Assembly (NCBI GenBank): GCA_027488985.1 | Contig: JAIYAR010000014.1 | Coordinates: forward strand, 124,001-188,000 | Direction: 5' to 3' | DNA length: 64,000 nucleotides | Origin: Comamonadaceae bacterium | Lineage (GTDB): Bacteria; Pseudomonadota; Gammaproteobacteria; Burkholderiales; Burkholderiaceae_C | Part shown: positions 37,083 through 45,434 of the stretch, one piece after another | Layout: the number at the start of each line of letters is the position of its first letter | How positions within the stretch are numbered: position 1 is the stretch's first letter | Made by a program: the position numbers and the translations under genes | The notes under the pieces: model-generated | Seen by the model: only the letters and a program-made list of their open reading frames with translations | Told to the model about the DNA's origin: nothing | Database searches by the model: none

Positions 37083-37985
37083 TCATATCACGGCCCAAGT
37101 TGGTTTGCGTTTTTGTAGGAATGAGGTCATGCCCTCTAGGCCCTCGGCGCTTTGCGCTGAATTTGCGAATACGGCGGCGGCTTGCTCCACCAGATCAGCA
37201 GCCGGGCTAAAGCGCGCTTGCTGCATCAAGGCTTTGGTGGCGGCGAGGGCGCCGGGGGCGCAGGCCAATATGTCGGAGAGCACGCGGTTCAGTGCCTGGT
37301 GCAGGTCGTCAGCACTGCACAGCTCATGAACCAAGCCCAAGCGATGCGCGGCAGCGGCGTCCAAGCGCCCGCCGGTCACGGCCAAGCGTTTGGCCTGCGA
37401 ATAGCCCAAGCGCTCGACCAGAAACGGTGCGATCTGCGCGGGCACCACGCCCAGCGACGTCTCGGGCAGGCGGAACGAAGCACTGTCGTCCGCCAGCGCC
37501 ACGTCGGCCACACAGGCCAGGCCGAAGCCGCCACCCATGACCGTGCCTTCCAGCACGGCTACCAAGGCCAGCGGGGTCTGGGCGTAGGCCACGCACAGGC
37601 GGCCGAAGGCAGCGTTCACTTCGGCAATCGAGTCGGGCGCGCCAGCCTCGCGTTGCATGGAGCGCATGCGGGCGCCAGCCATGTCTTTGAGATCCGCACC
37701 CGCGCAGAAGTGCCCGCCTGCGCCGCGCAAAACCACCACGCGCACAGCGCCTTCACTCCCTGCAGTGGCCTCAGCCGCCTGCAAAGCTTGTTGCAGCTCG
37801 GCCACCATTTGCAGGGACATAGCGTTACGCGCCTCAGGCCGGTTCAGGGTGATGTGCAACACCGCCCCCACCTGCTCTGCGCGGATATGCCCGTAGCTTG
37901 GCGCAAGCGTATTTGCTCCTTTTTCAGGAGCTGCTTGCGCACTATCCATGGGCGCTATCGGGCTATTTGACTCAGAAACCTGCAT
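37083..37985 (-). CDS. enoyl-CoA hydratase/isomerase family protein
   Basis: A 300-residue crotonase-fold enzyme. LHITLNRPEARNAMSLQMV opens the fold, GAGGHFCAGADLKDMAG is the first oxyanion loop, and LEGTVMGGGFGLACVADVAL holds the second. In this operon it likely hydrates the carboxylated enoyl-CoA, as LiuC or AtuE do. The first 30 residues precede the fold and are partly encoded by a dispersed repeat (37911-37970); a start further in may be the native one. Confidence 0.9.
   Translation of the reverse strand: MQVSESNSPIAPMDSAQAAPEKGANTLAPSYGHIRAEQVGAVLHITLNRPEARNAMSLQMVAELQQALQAAEATAGSEGAVRVVVLRGAGGHFCAGADLKDMAGARMRSMQREAGAPDSIAEVNAAFGRLCVAYAQTPLALVAVLEGTVMGGGFGLACVADVALADDSASFRLPETSLGVVPAQIAPFLVERLGYSQAKRLAVTGGRLDAAAAHRLGLVHELCSADDLHQALNRVLSDILACAPGALAATKALMQQARFSPAADLVEQAAAVFANSAQSAEGLEGMTSFLQKRKPTWAVI
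37911..37970 (+). repeat. dispersed palindromic repeat, copy G (inside hydratase 5' end)
   Basis: TTGCTCCTTTTTCAGGAGCT followed by GCTTGCGCACTATCCATGGG. The arms are GCTCCT/AGGAGC in place of GCTAT/ATAGC, a paired change that keeps the stem. It encodes about 20 N-terminal residues of the hydratase on the other strand. Confidence 0.85.
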
Positions 37986-37988
37986 AGC

Positions 37989-39143
37989 TCACGCGGCCTT
38001 GCCGGGCAAGGTGCCTTCGAGCTTGCAGATGATGCCCAGCATGATTTCGTCCGCCCCGCCGCCAATCGAGATAAGGCGGCTGTCGCGGTAGGCCTGCGAG
38101 ATCGGGTTGTCGGCGGTGAAGCCCATGCCACCCCAGTACTGAAGGCAGCTGTCCGTCACCTCGCGGCTCAGGCGGCCCGCCTTGAGCTTGGCCATGGAGG
38201 CCAGCTTGGTCACATCCTTGCCGCTCACATACTGCTCCACCGCGCGGTAGGTGAGTGCGCGCAGGCACTCCACCTCGGTGCGCAGCTCGGCCAAGCGGAA
38301 GTGCACCACCTGGTTGTTAAGGATGGGCTGCCCGAAGGTCTTGCGCTGGCGGGTGTAGTCGATGGTGAGGTTGATCAGGTTGTCCAGCGAGCGCAGGCTG
38401 CTGGCCGCGCCGTAGAGCCGCTCCTCCTGGAACTGCAGCATCTGCAGCATGAAGCCCATGCCCTCCTGGCCGATCAGGTTGCGCTGAGGCACCCGCACGT
38501 TGTCAAAAAACAGCTGCGCCGTATCGCTGCTGTGCATGCCGATCTTTTCGATCTTCTGGCGGGTGATGCCCGGCGCATCCATGGGCACGATGATGAGCGA
38601 CTTGTTCTTGTGCACCGCGCCTTCACTGGTGTTCGCAAGCAGGCAGCACCAGTCGGCCTGCATGCCGTTGGTGATCCACATCTTGGAGCCGTTGATCACG
38701 TAGTCACCGCCATCTTTGCGGGCTGTGGTTTTGAGGGCTGCCACATCCGAGCCGCCGGTTACCTCGCTTACGCCGATGCACCCGACCATGTCACCCGCAA
38801 TCGCCGGCGCTAGGTACTGGTTGCGCAGTTCGTCGCTGCCGAAGCGGGCCAATGCCGGAGTGCACATGTCGGTCTGCACGCCGATGGCCATGGGCACGCC
38901 GCCCACATTGCAGTCGCCCAGCGCCTCGGCCATCACCATGGAATAGCTGAAGTCCAGCCCCATGCCACCGAACTCGGTGGGGTACTTGATGCCCAGCAGC
39001 CCGAGTTCGCCCATCTTCTTGAACAGCTCGCGCGCCGGGAAGATGCCCGCTTTTTCCCACTCCGCGGTGAAGGGGTTGATCTCGTTGGCCACAAATTTGC
39101 GCACCGTGTCGGCAATCTGGGTGTGCTCGGAGGTGAATTTCAT
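37989..39143 (-). CDS. acyl-CoA dehydrogenase, citronellyl-CoA/isovaleryl-CoA type
   Basis: A 384-residue FAD enzyme. It has GCIGVSEVTGGSDVAALKTT, MWITNGMQADWCCLLAN, the FAD-binding YTRQRKTFGQPI, and CLQYWGGMGFTADNPISQAY. The stretch GVPMAIGVQTDMCTPALARF resembles AtuD-type citronellyl-CoA dehydrogenases more than plain isovaleryl-CoA dehydrogenases, judged from memory. It would make the alpha,beta-unsaturated substrate for the carboxylase. It lies between the carboxyltransferase and the hydratase (3-bp gap). Confidence 0.9.
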   Translation of the reverse strand: MKFTSEHTQIADTVRKFVANEINPFTAEWEKAGIFPARELFKKMGELGLLGIKYPTEFGGMGLDFSYSMVMAEALGDCNVGGVPMAIGVQTDMCTPALARFGSDELRNQYLAPAIAGDMVGCIGVSEVTGGSDVAALKTTARKDGGDYVINGSKMWITNGMQADWCCLLANTSEGAVHKNKSLIIVPMDAPGITRQKIEKIGMHSSDTAQLFFDNVRVPQRNLIGQEGMGFMLQMLQFQEERLYGAASSLRSLDNLINLTIDYTRQRKTFGQPILNNQVVHFRLAELRTEVECLRALTYRAVEQYVSGKDVTKLASMAKLKAGRLSREVTDSCLQYWGGMGFTADNPISQAYRDSRLISIGGGADEIMLGIICKLEGTLPGKAA

Positions 39144-39188
39144 GGGGTGTCCTCGGGTCGTTGTAATGAGTAAGTCAGTCAGCCGCGC

Positions 39189-40811
39189 TCAGAGGCGGGC
39201 CACACCAAAAGTGTTGGCGTTCAGCTTGCGGGTGGCAGCCTCGGCAGCAAGCGCCAGGCACAGGCCCAGAATGCGGCGGGTGTCGCGCGGGTCGATGATT
39301 CCGTCGTCCCACAAGCGGGCGGTACCAAAGAGGGCCGCACTCTCTTTGTCCAGCCGCAGGCGCAGCCCGTCGGACATGGCTTTGAGCGCTTCGTCATTCG
39401 CCTCCATGCCCATACGCTCCACCTTGGCGCGGTTCACGATGTCCATTACCTTGGCGGCTTGCGCTCCACCCATGACCGCGGTGCGCGCGGTGGGCCAGCT
39501 GAAGATGAAATTCGGGTCAAATCCGCGCCCGCACATGCCGTAGTTGCCCGCGCCATACGAGCCGCCCAGCACCACGGTGAACTTGGGTACCCGAGCGTTG
39601 GCCACCGCCTGAATCATCTTGCTGCCATGCTTGATGGCGCCATTGCGCTCGGCCACCGAGCCCACCATATAGCCGGTGGTGTTCTGCAAAAACAGCAGCG
39701 GCGTGCCACTCTGGTCGCACAGCTGGATAAACTGCGCCGCCTTGGTAGAGCCCGCAGGCTGGATTGGCCCGTTATTACCCAGAATGCCCACCAGCCGCCC
39801 CTCGATGCGGGCGTGGCCGCACATCATCTCGGGGGCATAGCCAGCCTTGAATTCCAGAAAGTCTGAACCATCCACCAACCGTGCAATCACCTCGCGCACG
39901 TCGTAGGGCTCGCGCTCATCGGCGGGGACGATGCCCATCAGTTCCTGCTCGTCAAACAGCGGGGCGGCAAAGCCGGCGCCCTGGGCTGGAGCGTGTGGTG
40001 CAGTGTCCCAGTTGATCTTGTCCATCAGCTCGCGAGTCAGGGCGATGGCGTGGGCGTCGTCCTCGGTGAGGTACTCACCCAGGCCGGTGACTTGCGCATG
40101 CGTCTCGGCGCCGCCCAGCTCGTCGTCGGTGCAGTCCTCGCCGATGGCGGCCTTCACCAGTGGAGGGCCAGCCAGATAGATGCTGCTGCGCCCGCGCACC
40201 AGCACCACGTAGTCCGACAAACCCGGCAGATACGCACCGCCCGCCGTGCTGGAGCCATGCACCACCGAGATCTGCGGAATGCCTGCTGCCGACATGCGCG
40301 CCTGGTTGGCAAAGCTGCGCCCGCCTTCCACAAAGATTTCCGACTGGTACATCAGGTTGGCGCCGCCACTCTCCACCAGGTAAATCACCGGCAGCTTGTT
40401 TTGCAAGGCCACCTCCTGGGCGCGCAGCGCTTTCTTGAGGCCCATGGGTGCCACGGTGCCGCCTTTGACCGCGCTGTCGTTCACCGAAATCAGGCAGCGC
40501 TTGCCCGCCACGGTGCCGATGCCGATGATGGAGCCGCCGCCCAGCACTGCCTTTTTGCCATCGTCGTCATGCATGTTGAGGCCTGCCAAGCGGCTCAGCT
40601 CCAGGAACGGCGAGTTGCGGTCCAGCAGGCGGGCCACACGTTCGCGCGGCAGCAGCTGGCCACGCTTCTCAAACTTTTCGCGCTTGCTTTCCGACTCGGC
40701 AATCACCATGTCCTGCAAGCGCTGCACCTCGGCCAGCAGGCCCTGCATACGCTGGGCGTTAGCGGCAAAGGCATCGGAGCGCGGGTTGATCTTGGAACGC
40801 AGGGCAGGCAT
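39189..40811 (-). CDS. acyl-CoA carboxylase carboxyltransferase subunit (methylcrotonyl/geranyl-CoA type)
   Basis: A 540-residue carboxyltransferase. FEKRGQLLPRERVARLLD is the N-terminal family motif, VESGGANLMYQSEIF and GSSTAGGAYLPGLSDYVVLV form the acyl-CoA site, and LFLQNTTGYMVGSVAERNGA and GGSYGAGNYGMCGRGFDP shape the biotin site. The features NNGPIQPAGSTKAAQF and the short acyl loop recall AtuC as much as LiuB. It heads the operon and is divergent from the SCP2 gene with a LiuR-like operator between. Confidence 0.92.
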   Translation of the reverse strand: MPALRSKINPRSDAFAANAQRMQGLLAEVQRLQDMVIAESESKREKFEKRGQLLPRERVARLLDRNSPFLELSRLAGLNMHDDDGKKAVLGGGSIIGIGTVAGKRCLISVNDSAVKGGTVAPMGLKKALRAQEVALQNKLPVIYLVESGGANLMYQSEIFVEGGRSFANQARMSAAGIPQISVVHGSSTAGGAYLPGLSDYVVLVRGRSSIYLAGPPLVKAAIGEDCTDDELGGAETHAQVTGLGEYLTEDDAHAIALTRELMDKINWDTAPHAPAQGAGFAAPLFDEQELMGIVPADEREPYDVREVIARLVDGSDFLEFKAGYAPEMMCGHARIEGRLVGILGNNGPIQPAGSTKAAQFIQLCDQSGTPLLFLQNTTGYMVGSVAERNGAIKHGSKMIQAVANARVPKFTVVLGGSYGAGNYGMCGRGFDPNFIFSWPTARTAVMGGAQAAKVMDIVNRAKVERMGMEANDEALKAMSDGLRLRLDKESAALFGTARLWDDGIIDPRDTRRILGLCLALAAEAATRKLNANTFGVARL

Positions 40812-40853
40812 AGGTCTGGACTTTCTGAGTTGCTTGACGCATTAGAGGCCAGG

Positions 40854-40870
40854 GTTACGTTAACGTCAAC
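40854..40870. promoter_or_regulatory. putative LiuR-type MerR operator
   Basis: GTTACGTTAACGTCAAC contains a perfect 10-bp palindrome ACGTTAACGT. It is about 45 bp upstream of the carboxyltransferase start and about 100 bp upstream of the SCP2 start. LiuR, a MerR-family regulator of branched-chain catabolism, binds palindromes built on ACGTTAACGT, and a MerR regulator is encoded next door (41274-41750). Confidence 0.6.
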
Positions 40871-40968
40871 CAGTTGCCGTATAGGTGTTTTCACTATGCC
40901 TTACGTTATGCTCGGCCACTACCATTCGCCACGGTCCATTCGATTTACCCGACACCGGAGAACACAAC

Positions 40969-41265
40969 ATGTCCCTCGAATCCGCAACCCAAGCCATCCG
41001 CGCCAAAGTGGGCGACGACAGCGGTCTCAACGCCACCCTGAAGTTCGACATGGGCGCTGACGGCGTCATCGTCATCGACGGCAGCAGCACGCCCAACACC
41101 GTGAGCAACACCGACACTGATACAGACTGCACCGTCGGCATCACCCTGGACAACCTGCAAGCCATGCTGGACGGCGACCTAGAGCCCGCCACCGGCTTCA
41201 TGGCCGGCAAGCTCAAGGTCAGCGGCGACATGGGTGTGGCCATGCGCCTGCAACGCGTGATCTGA
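40969..41265 (+). CDS. SCP2 sterol-binding-domain protein
   Basis: A 98-residue protein that is an SCP2 domain by itself: LKFDMGADGVIVIDGSSTPN at about 24-43, CTVGITLDNLQAMLDGDLEP, then FMAGKLKVSGDMGVAMRLQR at the end. SCP2 folds bind fatty acyl-CoAs or other lipids. It lies opposite the acyl-CoA carboxylase operon and 8 bp before the MerR regulator, suggesting it carries or presents the lipid substrate. Confidence 0.9.
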   Translation: MSLESATQAIRAKVGDDSGLNATLKFDMGADGVIVIDGSSTPNTVSNTDTDTDCTVGITLDNLQAMLDGDLEPATGFMAGKLKVSGDMGVAMRLQRVI

Positions 41266-41273
41266 CCCTGCGC

Positions 41274-41750
41274 ATGGCCTTAAAAGACACAGCGTCCGAC
41301 GCACTGACCGACGCGCAAGCGTTTGTCGACTCCCACCGCGACGAGGGCACCACCGAACTCTTCGGCATCACCGAGCTGTGCCGGGAGTTCGGCATCACCC
41401 TGCGGGCGCTGCGCTTTTATGAAGACAAGGGCCTGCTCGCCCCCCGCCGGGTGAACGGCGCCCGCGTCTACACCCGGCGCGACCGGGCACGGCTGGCCCT
41501 GATCCTGCGGGCCAAGGCCATCGGCTCGCCGCTCTCAGAGATCAAAACCTATCTGGATTTATATGGCGACCACGGCGAAGGCCGCGCCCAGCAGCTGCAG
41601 TACGTGATCACCCGTACCGACAACGAAATCACCGAGCTGGAGAAAAAGCGCGCCCAGATCGACGCTACCCTAGCCGAGCTGCGCGTCATCAACGGCAGCT
41701 GCCGCACCCTGCTGATCGAGCGCCAGCGCAAGCCCAAGGCCAAAGCCTGA
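41274..41750 (+). CDS. MerR-family regulator, LiuR-like
   Basis: A 158-residue regulator with an N-terminal MerR winged helix (FGITELCREFGITLRALRFY at about 24-43, DKGLLAPRRVNGARVYTRRD) and a coiled-coil C-terminus without the Cys ligands of metal sensors. LiuR-type regulators control leucine and isovalerate catabolism. It likely regulates the divergent carboxylase operon through the palindrome at 40854-40870, and its own transcript. It has about 23 residues before the HTH. Confidence 0.88.
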   Translation: MALKDTASDALTDAQAFVDSHRDEGTTELFGITELCREFGITLRALRFYEDKGLLAPRRVNGARVYTRRDRARLALILRAKAIGSPLSEIKTYLDLYGDHGEGRAQQLQYVITRTDNEITELEKKRAQIDATLAELRVINGSCRTLLIERQRKPKAKA

Positions 41751-41769
41751 ACACTCGGGGTTGAGTGCC

Positions 41770-41829
41770 AAATCAACTCCTAGCGCCCATGGAACATGCG
41801 CAAGCAGCTCCTGAATCAGGAGCAAAACA
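41770..41829 (-). repeat. dispersed palindromic repeat, copy H
   Basis: On the minus strand it reads TTTGCTCCTGATTCAGGAGC followed by TGCTTGCGCATGTTCCATGG and GCGCTAGGAGTTGATTT. GCTCCTG/CAGGAGC is a perfect stem. It lies between the MerR gene and asmA. Confidence 0.85.
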
Positions 41830-41846
41830 ACCCCACTGCGCGCTCC

Positions 41847-43805
41847 TCACTTGCCCAGCAAGCCCTTGAACAGGTCTTTGGCCTTGTCTTTCACGGCATC
41901 TTCAACCTTGGTTTTGATCTCCTGCTTTTTCTCTTCCACCTTGGCTTTGGTGGCTTCTTCCAGCATGGCGCCGAACTCGATTTTGTAGCTCAGCGCCTCA
42001 AACGGGCCGCTCAGGCGCACCGGCACGGTCAAGCCTTTGAGCTGGTTGGCGTCTTTGCCACCCTGCCCTTCGCCGCTTGCCACCACCGTGGCCTTGGCCA
42101 GGTAATTCACCTGGCCGGCACCCACATCGATATCGCCTGCACCACCCAGCCGGATAAAGGGGGACTTCATGCTCAGGTCGTCGTTGCGGGCCACGCCGTT
42201 GGCGATGTTGAAGCTGGCGGTCAGTTCCGAGAAATCGGTCTTCTGGCTCGCATTGGCCGCCTGGGTGGTGTCGGCCTGGCCGAGCTTGGCTTTTACATCG
42301 CGCAGGCTTTGCGCAAGGTTGATGCCCTTGATGGCGCCGTCTTTCAACGCCAGCGCCGCCCTGCCGCCCAGTGCTTTTTTGAAGGCACTCACCGTCTCGC
42401 CGCGGGTGTTTACGTCAAGCGTGATGTTGCCGCGGCCTTCGAGCATGTCTTTGTCCAGCAAGTCTTTCATCAGCGGGTTGATGCTCACGCCCTGCAGGTT
42501 CTGGCGCAGGGCGATCTGGTTGCCGTTGGCGTTTGCCGACACGCTGCCGCTGGTGCTGCCTTCATAGAGCTTCATGCTCATAGGCGCCACATCGAGCTTG
42601 CCACCGGCCAGCGCCAGCTTGGCGTTGATTTGCGCCAGCTTGAGCTTGGCCACCTGCAGGCTGCCGATGCGGATGTTGCCCTGCACCGTGGGCCCTTTGA
42701 GTGCAGCCAAGTTGATGGGCGCCTCTTTGCCCGCAGCCTCTTTGGCAGGTGCCTCGCCAGCAGGTTTAGGCGGCAGGTATTTGTCCACGTTCAGCTGGTC
42801 AATGTCCAGGTCAAAGCCCAGCGACAGGGGTGCGAACTTGGCCACGTTGAGTTTGGTCGCGATGTTAGATTCATCAAACTTGGTAGCCAGCGCCAAGGCC
42901 GCGCTTTGCTGTGCCAGGTTCACTTGCAGGCTGCCATTCAGTGGCAGGTTGAGCTGCTTCATGGGCATGTCGGGGTGGGCCAGGTCCAGGCTGCCGGTGA
43001 GCTTGCTAATGCGGATGGCGTCGGCATTGCCCTCCACCCCGCTGAGCACCAGCTTCAGCAGTGCACTGCGGCCACCGCCCTGCATACCCGCACTAAGCGT
43101 GACTGCCTCGCCGCTGGAGCGGGCGGGCAACAAAGCCAACTTGGGTGCGTCCAGCGCGAGGCTAAAACCATCGGCCCCGGCTTGACCCTTGATGGCGAGG
43201 CTCAGTTTTTCGATGTTGGCCGTTTTGGCGCCCGTGTCCGCCTGCACATGGCCAGTGGACAGGCTCAGATTGTTGATGCTGGTGGTGCTGCCGGCCTGCT
43301 CGTCGCGCCAGGTGAGCTGAGCGTCGGCAATGCGAATGGCGGCCACGTCAATTTTGAGGGGCTCTGCCGGCTGCGCAGGTGCATTGGCTGGTGCGGGCTG
43401 GGCGCTTGGGTCGCCAAGCAGGTCGGCAATGTTCAGGCTGCCGTCTTTGCGCTTGATGAGGGTGGCCTTGAGGCCGGTTACGTCCAAGGCACGCACCTGC
43501 ACTTGTTTGCTCAGCAGCGGCATCACCCCCACCGATACGCGGGCCGACTGAAGGGCCGCAAACTCGGTGCTGCTCCCCCGTTCCGAGAGGGTGACGCCGT
43601 CAAGCTGAATGCCCACATCCGGCCACACCGAGAGCTGGGGCTTGCCGGCAATCACCAGCGTGCGCTGCTTTTGCTCCAGCACGGTACGGCTGATTTCGGC
43701 CTTGATCTTGTCGCCGTCAAACAGCGCAAACAAGGCGCCCACTGCCACGGCCAACAGGCCCACCACCGCCAGAACCACCCACCCGACTATGCGAAGCGCT
43801 TTCAT
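41847..43805 (-). CDS. AsmA-family protein
   Basis: A 652-residue protein with one N-terminal membrane helix (MKALRIVGWVVLAVVGLLAV) and a long beta-rich body; ALKGPTVQGNIRIGSLQVAK and AKLNVAKFAPLSLGFDLDID are typical of AsmA repeats. AsmA-like proteins span the periplasm and move or organise phospholipids for the outer membrane. Residues about 540-600 (GGAGDIDVGAGQVNYLAKAT) match the conserved AsmA C-terminal part. Start set at 43805, at the membrane helix. Confidence 0.92.
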   Translation of the reverse strand: MKALRIVGWVVLAVVGLLAVAVGALFALFDGDKIKAEISRTVLEQKQRTLVIAGKPQLSVWPDVGIQLDGVTLSERGSSTEFAALQSARVSVGVMPLLSKQVQVRALDVTGLKATLIKRKDGSLNIADLLGDPSAQPAPANAPAQPAEPLKIDVAAIRIADAQLTWRDEQAGSTTSINNLSLSTGHVQADTGAKTANIEKLSLAIKGQAGADGFSLALDAPKLALLPARSSGEAVTLSAGMQGGGRSALLKLVLSGVEGNADAIRISKLTGSLDLAHPDMPMKQLNLPLNGSLQVNLAQQSAALALATKFDESNIATKLNVAKFAPLSLGFDLDIDQLNVDKYLPPKPAGEAPAKEAAGKEAPINLAALKGPTVQGNIRIGSLQVAKLKLAQINAKLALAGGKLDVAPMSMKLYEGSTSGSVSANANGNQIALRQNLQGVSINPLMKDLLDKDMLEGRGNITLDVNTRGETVSAFKKALGGRAALALKDGAIKGINLAQSLRDVKAKLGQADTTQAANASQKTDFSELTASFNIANGVARNDDLSMKSPFIRLGGAGDIDVGAGQVNYLAKATVVASGEGQGGKDANQLKGLTVPVRLSGPFEALSYKIEFGAMLEEATKAKVEEKKQEIKTKVEDAVKDKAKDLFKGLLGK

Positions 43806-43886
43806 GCCTACCCCTTTATGCCAACCACCACCATGGTGCGCGGCCATTCTAGGGGGGCGGGTGGGCCGCGTCGGTGCGGCAGGGCT

Positions 43887-44273
43887 TCAAGCCAGCATCG
43901 GGTCTTTGGCGATGAAGTACTTGCGTGCGTAAGCCACCAGCTGCGCGTCGGTGGGGTGGTCAATACTTTCCACACCCACCACTTTGTTGCCCACCTGCGG
44001 GTCGTGGCTGTGCAAGTGCTTGATGAGTTGCAGCTTGGCTTGGGCCGGGCCCACCACCAGAATTTCTTCAGCGCCTTTGAGCGCCTCGGCAATGGCGTGG
44101 AAGTACTGCTTGTCTTCGGCTGCCTTGCCCGAGCCCACCACGCCGCTCTTGGCGTGCACATGCGAATGCGGGTGCTTGGGCCGCACGATGGAGGCCTCCA
44201 CATCGTCCGGCGCAATGTGCATGACATGCGCCTCCGAATGATCCAACCAGACAACTGCGTGGTAATGCGACAT
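43887..44273 (-). CDS. eRF1-domain-like small protein ('translational machinery protein' type)
   Basis: A 128-residue protein starting MSHYHAVVWLDHSEAHVMHI. It has a His-rich stretch (HPHSHVHAKSGVVGSG) and a core EEILVVGPAQAKLQLIKHLH that resembles the C-terminal eRF1 fold also found in bacterial baeRF proteins. Relatives in Burkholderiales carry the name 'translational machinery protein' without experiment. The start is at 44273; the longer frame to 44420 shows no family match. Function unknown. Confidence 0.75.
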   Translation of the reverse strand: MSHYHAVVWLDHSEAHVMHIAPDDVEASIVRPKHPHSHVHAKSGVVGSGKAAEDKQYFHAIAEALKGAEEILVVGPAQAKLQLIKHLHSHDPQVGNKVVGVESIDHPTDAQLVAYARKYFIAKDPMLA

Positions 44274-44472
44274 GGTGCTTCTTTCTGTGTGTTGAACAAC
44301 ACCTCCAGCGTAGGCCGCTGGCGGCCGCAGGTGTTGCGCTGGGTCAAGCTGCACGCAGACGGTGGAACCATGCTTTACATACAGTACATTTTGAGGATCG
44401 CGCCGGCACGCCCCGTGCATGCGGTGCAGCAGTCACCCCATGACCCCGTTTTAACGAGAAAGCAGCAGTCCT

Positions 44473-45120
44473 ATGTCTTCTGTGCCCCATCTGCCCATGG
44501 CCCCTCACCCTCTGCGCACCGGCCGCACCTTGCTGGCCGCCGGCCTGCTGGCCAGCGCGCTTTCCGGTTGCTCCATCTGGCCCAAGGCACTGACGTGGGG
44601 TTCTGACGACGCACCTCCCCAGCCTGCTGCACAACCTGTAGCGCCTCCACCCGCACCGCCTGTGGTGGTGGAAGAAGCGCCCAAGCCCAGCCCGGCCCCC
44701 GTGCCCGTGAGCACCACGGAGACCGCACCCCTGGAGCCCCAGCCGGCCATGAAGTCCACCCCGGTGATGGCGCCACCCGAACCCGCCATGGCCGCCAAAG
44801 CACCCGCCAAGGGCAAAGGCAAAGAAAAAACCGCTGCACCCCAAGGCAGCGCCAAAGCAGCCGCACCCAAGTCCAGCGGCGGCGACCTGGTACCCGGCTT
44901 CTATATCAACGTAGGTTTGTTTGCCGTGCCCACCAACGGCACCAACGCCTTCCGCACCCTGGAGAAGGCCGAGCTGCCCGTATTCACCGATGTGGTGAAG
45001 AGCAAAAAAGGCCCCCTCACCCGCGTACGCGTGGGCCCCTACCTGAGCAAGGCCCTGGCCGATGCTGCGGCCGAGAAGATCAAGGGGATGAAGCTGGAAG
45101 CGGTGGTGTTTCAGCAATGA
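44473..45120 (+). CDS. SPOR-domain lipoprotein
   Basis: A 215-residue protein. A signal peptide ends at lipobox LSGC (Cys near residue 34), a Pro/Ala/Lys-rich linker follows (about 45-140), and residues about 142-215 form a SPOR domain (FYINVGLFAVPTNGTNAFRT; VRVGPYLSKALADAAAEKIK). SPOR domains bind denuded peptidoglycan glycan strands at the septum. A terminator follows. It is the last chromosomal gene before the integrative element. Confidence 0.85.
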   Translation: MSSVPHLPMAPHPLRTGRTLLAAGLLASALSGCSIWPKALTWGSDDAPPQPAAQPVAPPPAPPVVVEEAPKPSPAPVPVSTTETAPLEPQPAMKSTPVMAPPEPAMAAKAPAKGKGKEKTAAPQGSAKAAAPKSSGGDLVPGFYINVGLFAVPTNGTNAFRTLEKAELPVFTDVVKSKKGPLTRVRVGPYLSKALADAAAEKIKGMKLEAVVFQQ

Positions 45121-45154
45121 AGTGCTGATGCGCTGATTGCTTCAGCGCGGAATG

Positions 45155-45192
45155 AAAAAAGCCTGTGGGTCGCGAGACGCACGGGCTTTTTG
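45155..45192 (+). terminator. Rho-independent terminator after the SPOR gene
   Basis: AAAAAGCCTGTG pairs with CACGGGCTTTTT (one G-T wobble), followed by GCTTTG. It is about 35 bp after the stop and 10 bp before the left attachment site. Confidence 0.8.
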
Positions 45193-45200
45193 CTTTGTTT

Positions 45201-45250
45201 GAATGGTAGGGCGTGAGTGACTTGAACACTCGACCAAAGGATTATGAGTC
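45201..45250. repeat. left attachment site (attL), partial tRNA copy
   Basis: A 50-bp exact copy of 55069-55118, starting GAATGGTAGGGCGTGAGTGA and ending GATTATGAGTC. It corresponds to the tRNA 3' half from the anticodon loop to CCA, and is not a functional gene because the 5' half is missing. Confidence 0.92.
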
Positions 45251-45434
45251 GCGGAATTAAAGCATTTGCCTTTGTTGATTGAACCCCATAGACTCAATAC
45301 AAATCAACAACTTAAAGCAATTATCACTGTGATTGCAACCAGTTAAGTGTTGAAAGTTGTTTGGGGTTTTCAGTCGAATTTGCTTACATCCTCCGTTACA
45401 TCGAGACAGGATGTAAGCAATCTAGGGAGTCAAC
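45251..45434. promoter_or_regulatory. element left-end non-coding region
   Basis: No gene is seen between attL and the integrase start. The right part (45380-45420) holds a 12-bp perfect inverted repeat, listed separately; the left part is AT-richer than the neighbouring chromosome. Confidence 0.5.
45380..45420. promoter_or_regulatory. inverted repeat ahead of the integrase, also found at the right end
   Basis: TTGCTTACATCC (45380-45391) and GGATGTAAGCAA (45409-45420) are perfect inverted repeats ending 14 bp before the integrase ATG. The segment GCTTACATCCTCCGTTACAT recurs with one difference at 54971-54990. Candidates: integrase arm-type binding sites, or an autorepressor operator. Confidence 0.65.

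Noticed and set aside
41796-44606. A 936-codon open frame on the plus strand opposite asmA
   Set aside because: It is an antisense shadow of asmA and the adjacent small gene; the translation is rich in His, Gln and Arg and shows no domain.
45201-45250. A second tRNA gene
   Set aside because: Only the 3' part is present; it is the attachment-site duplicate.
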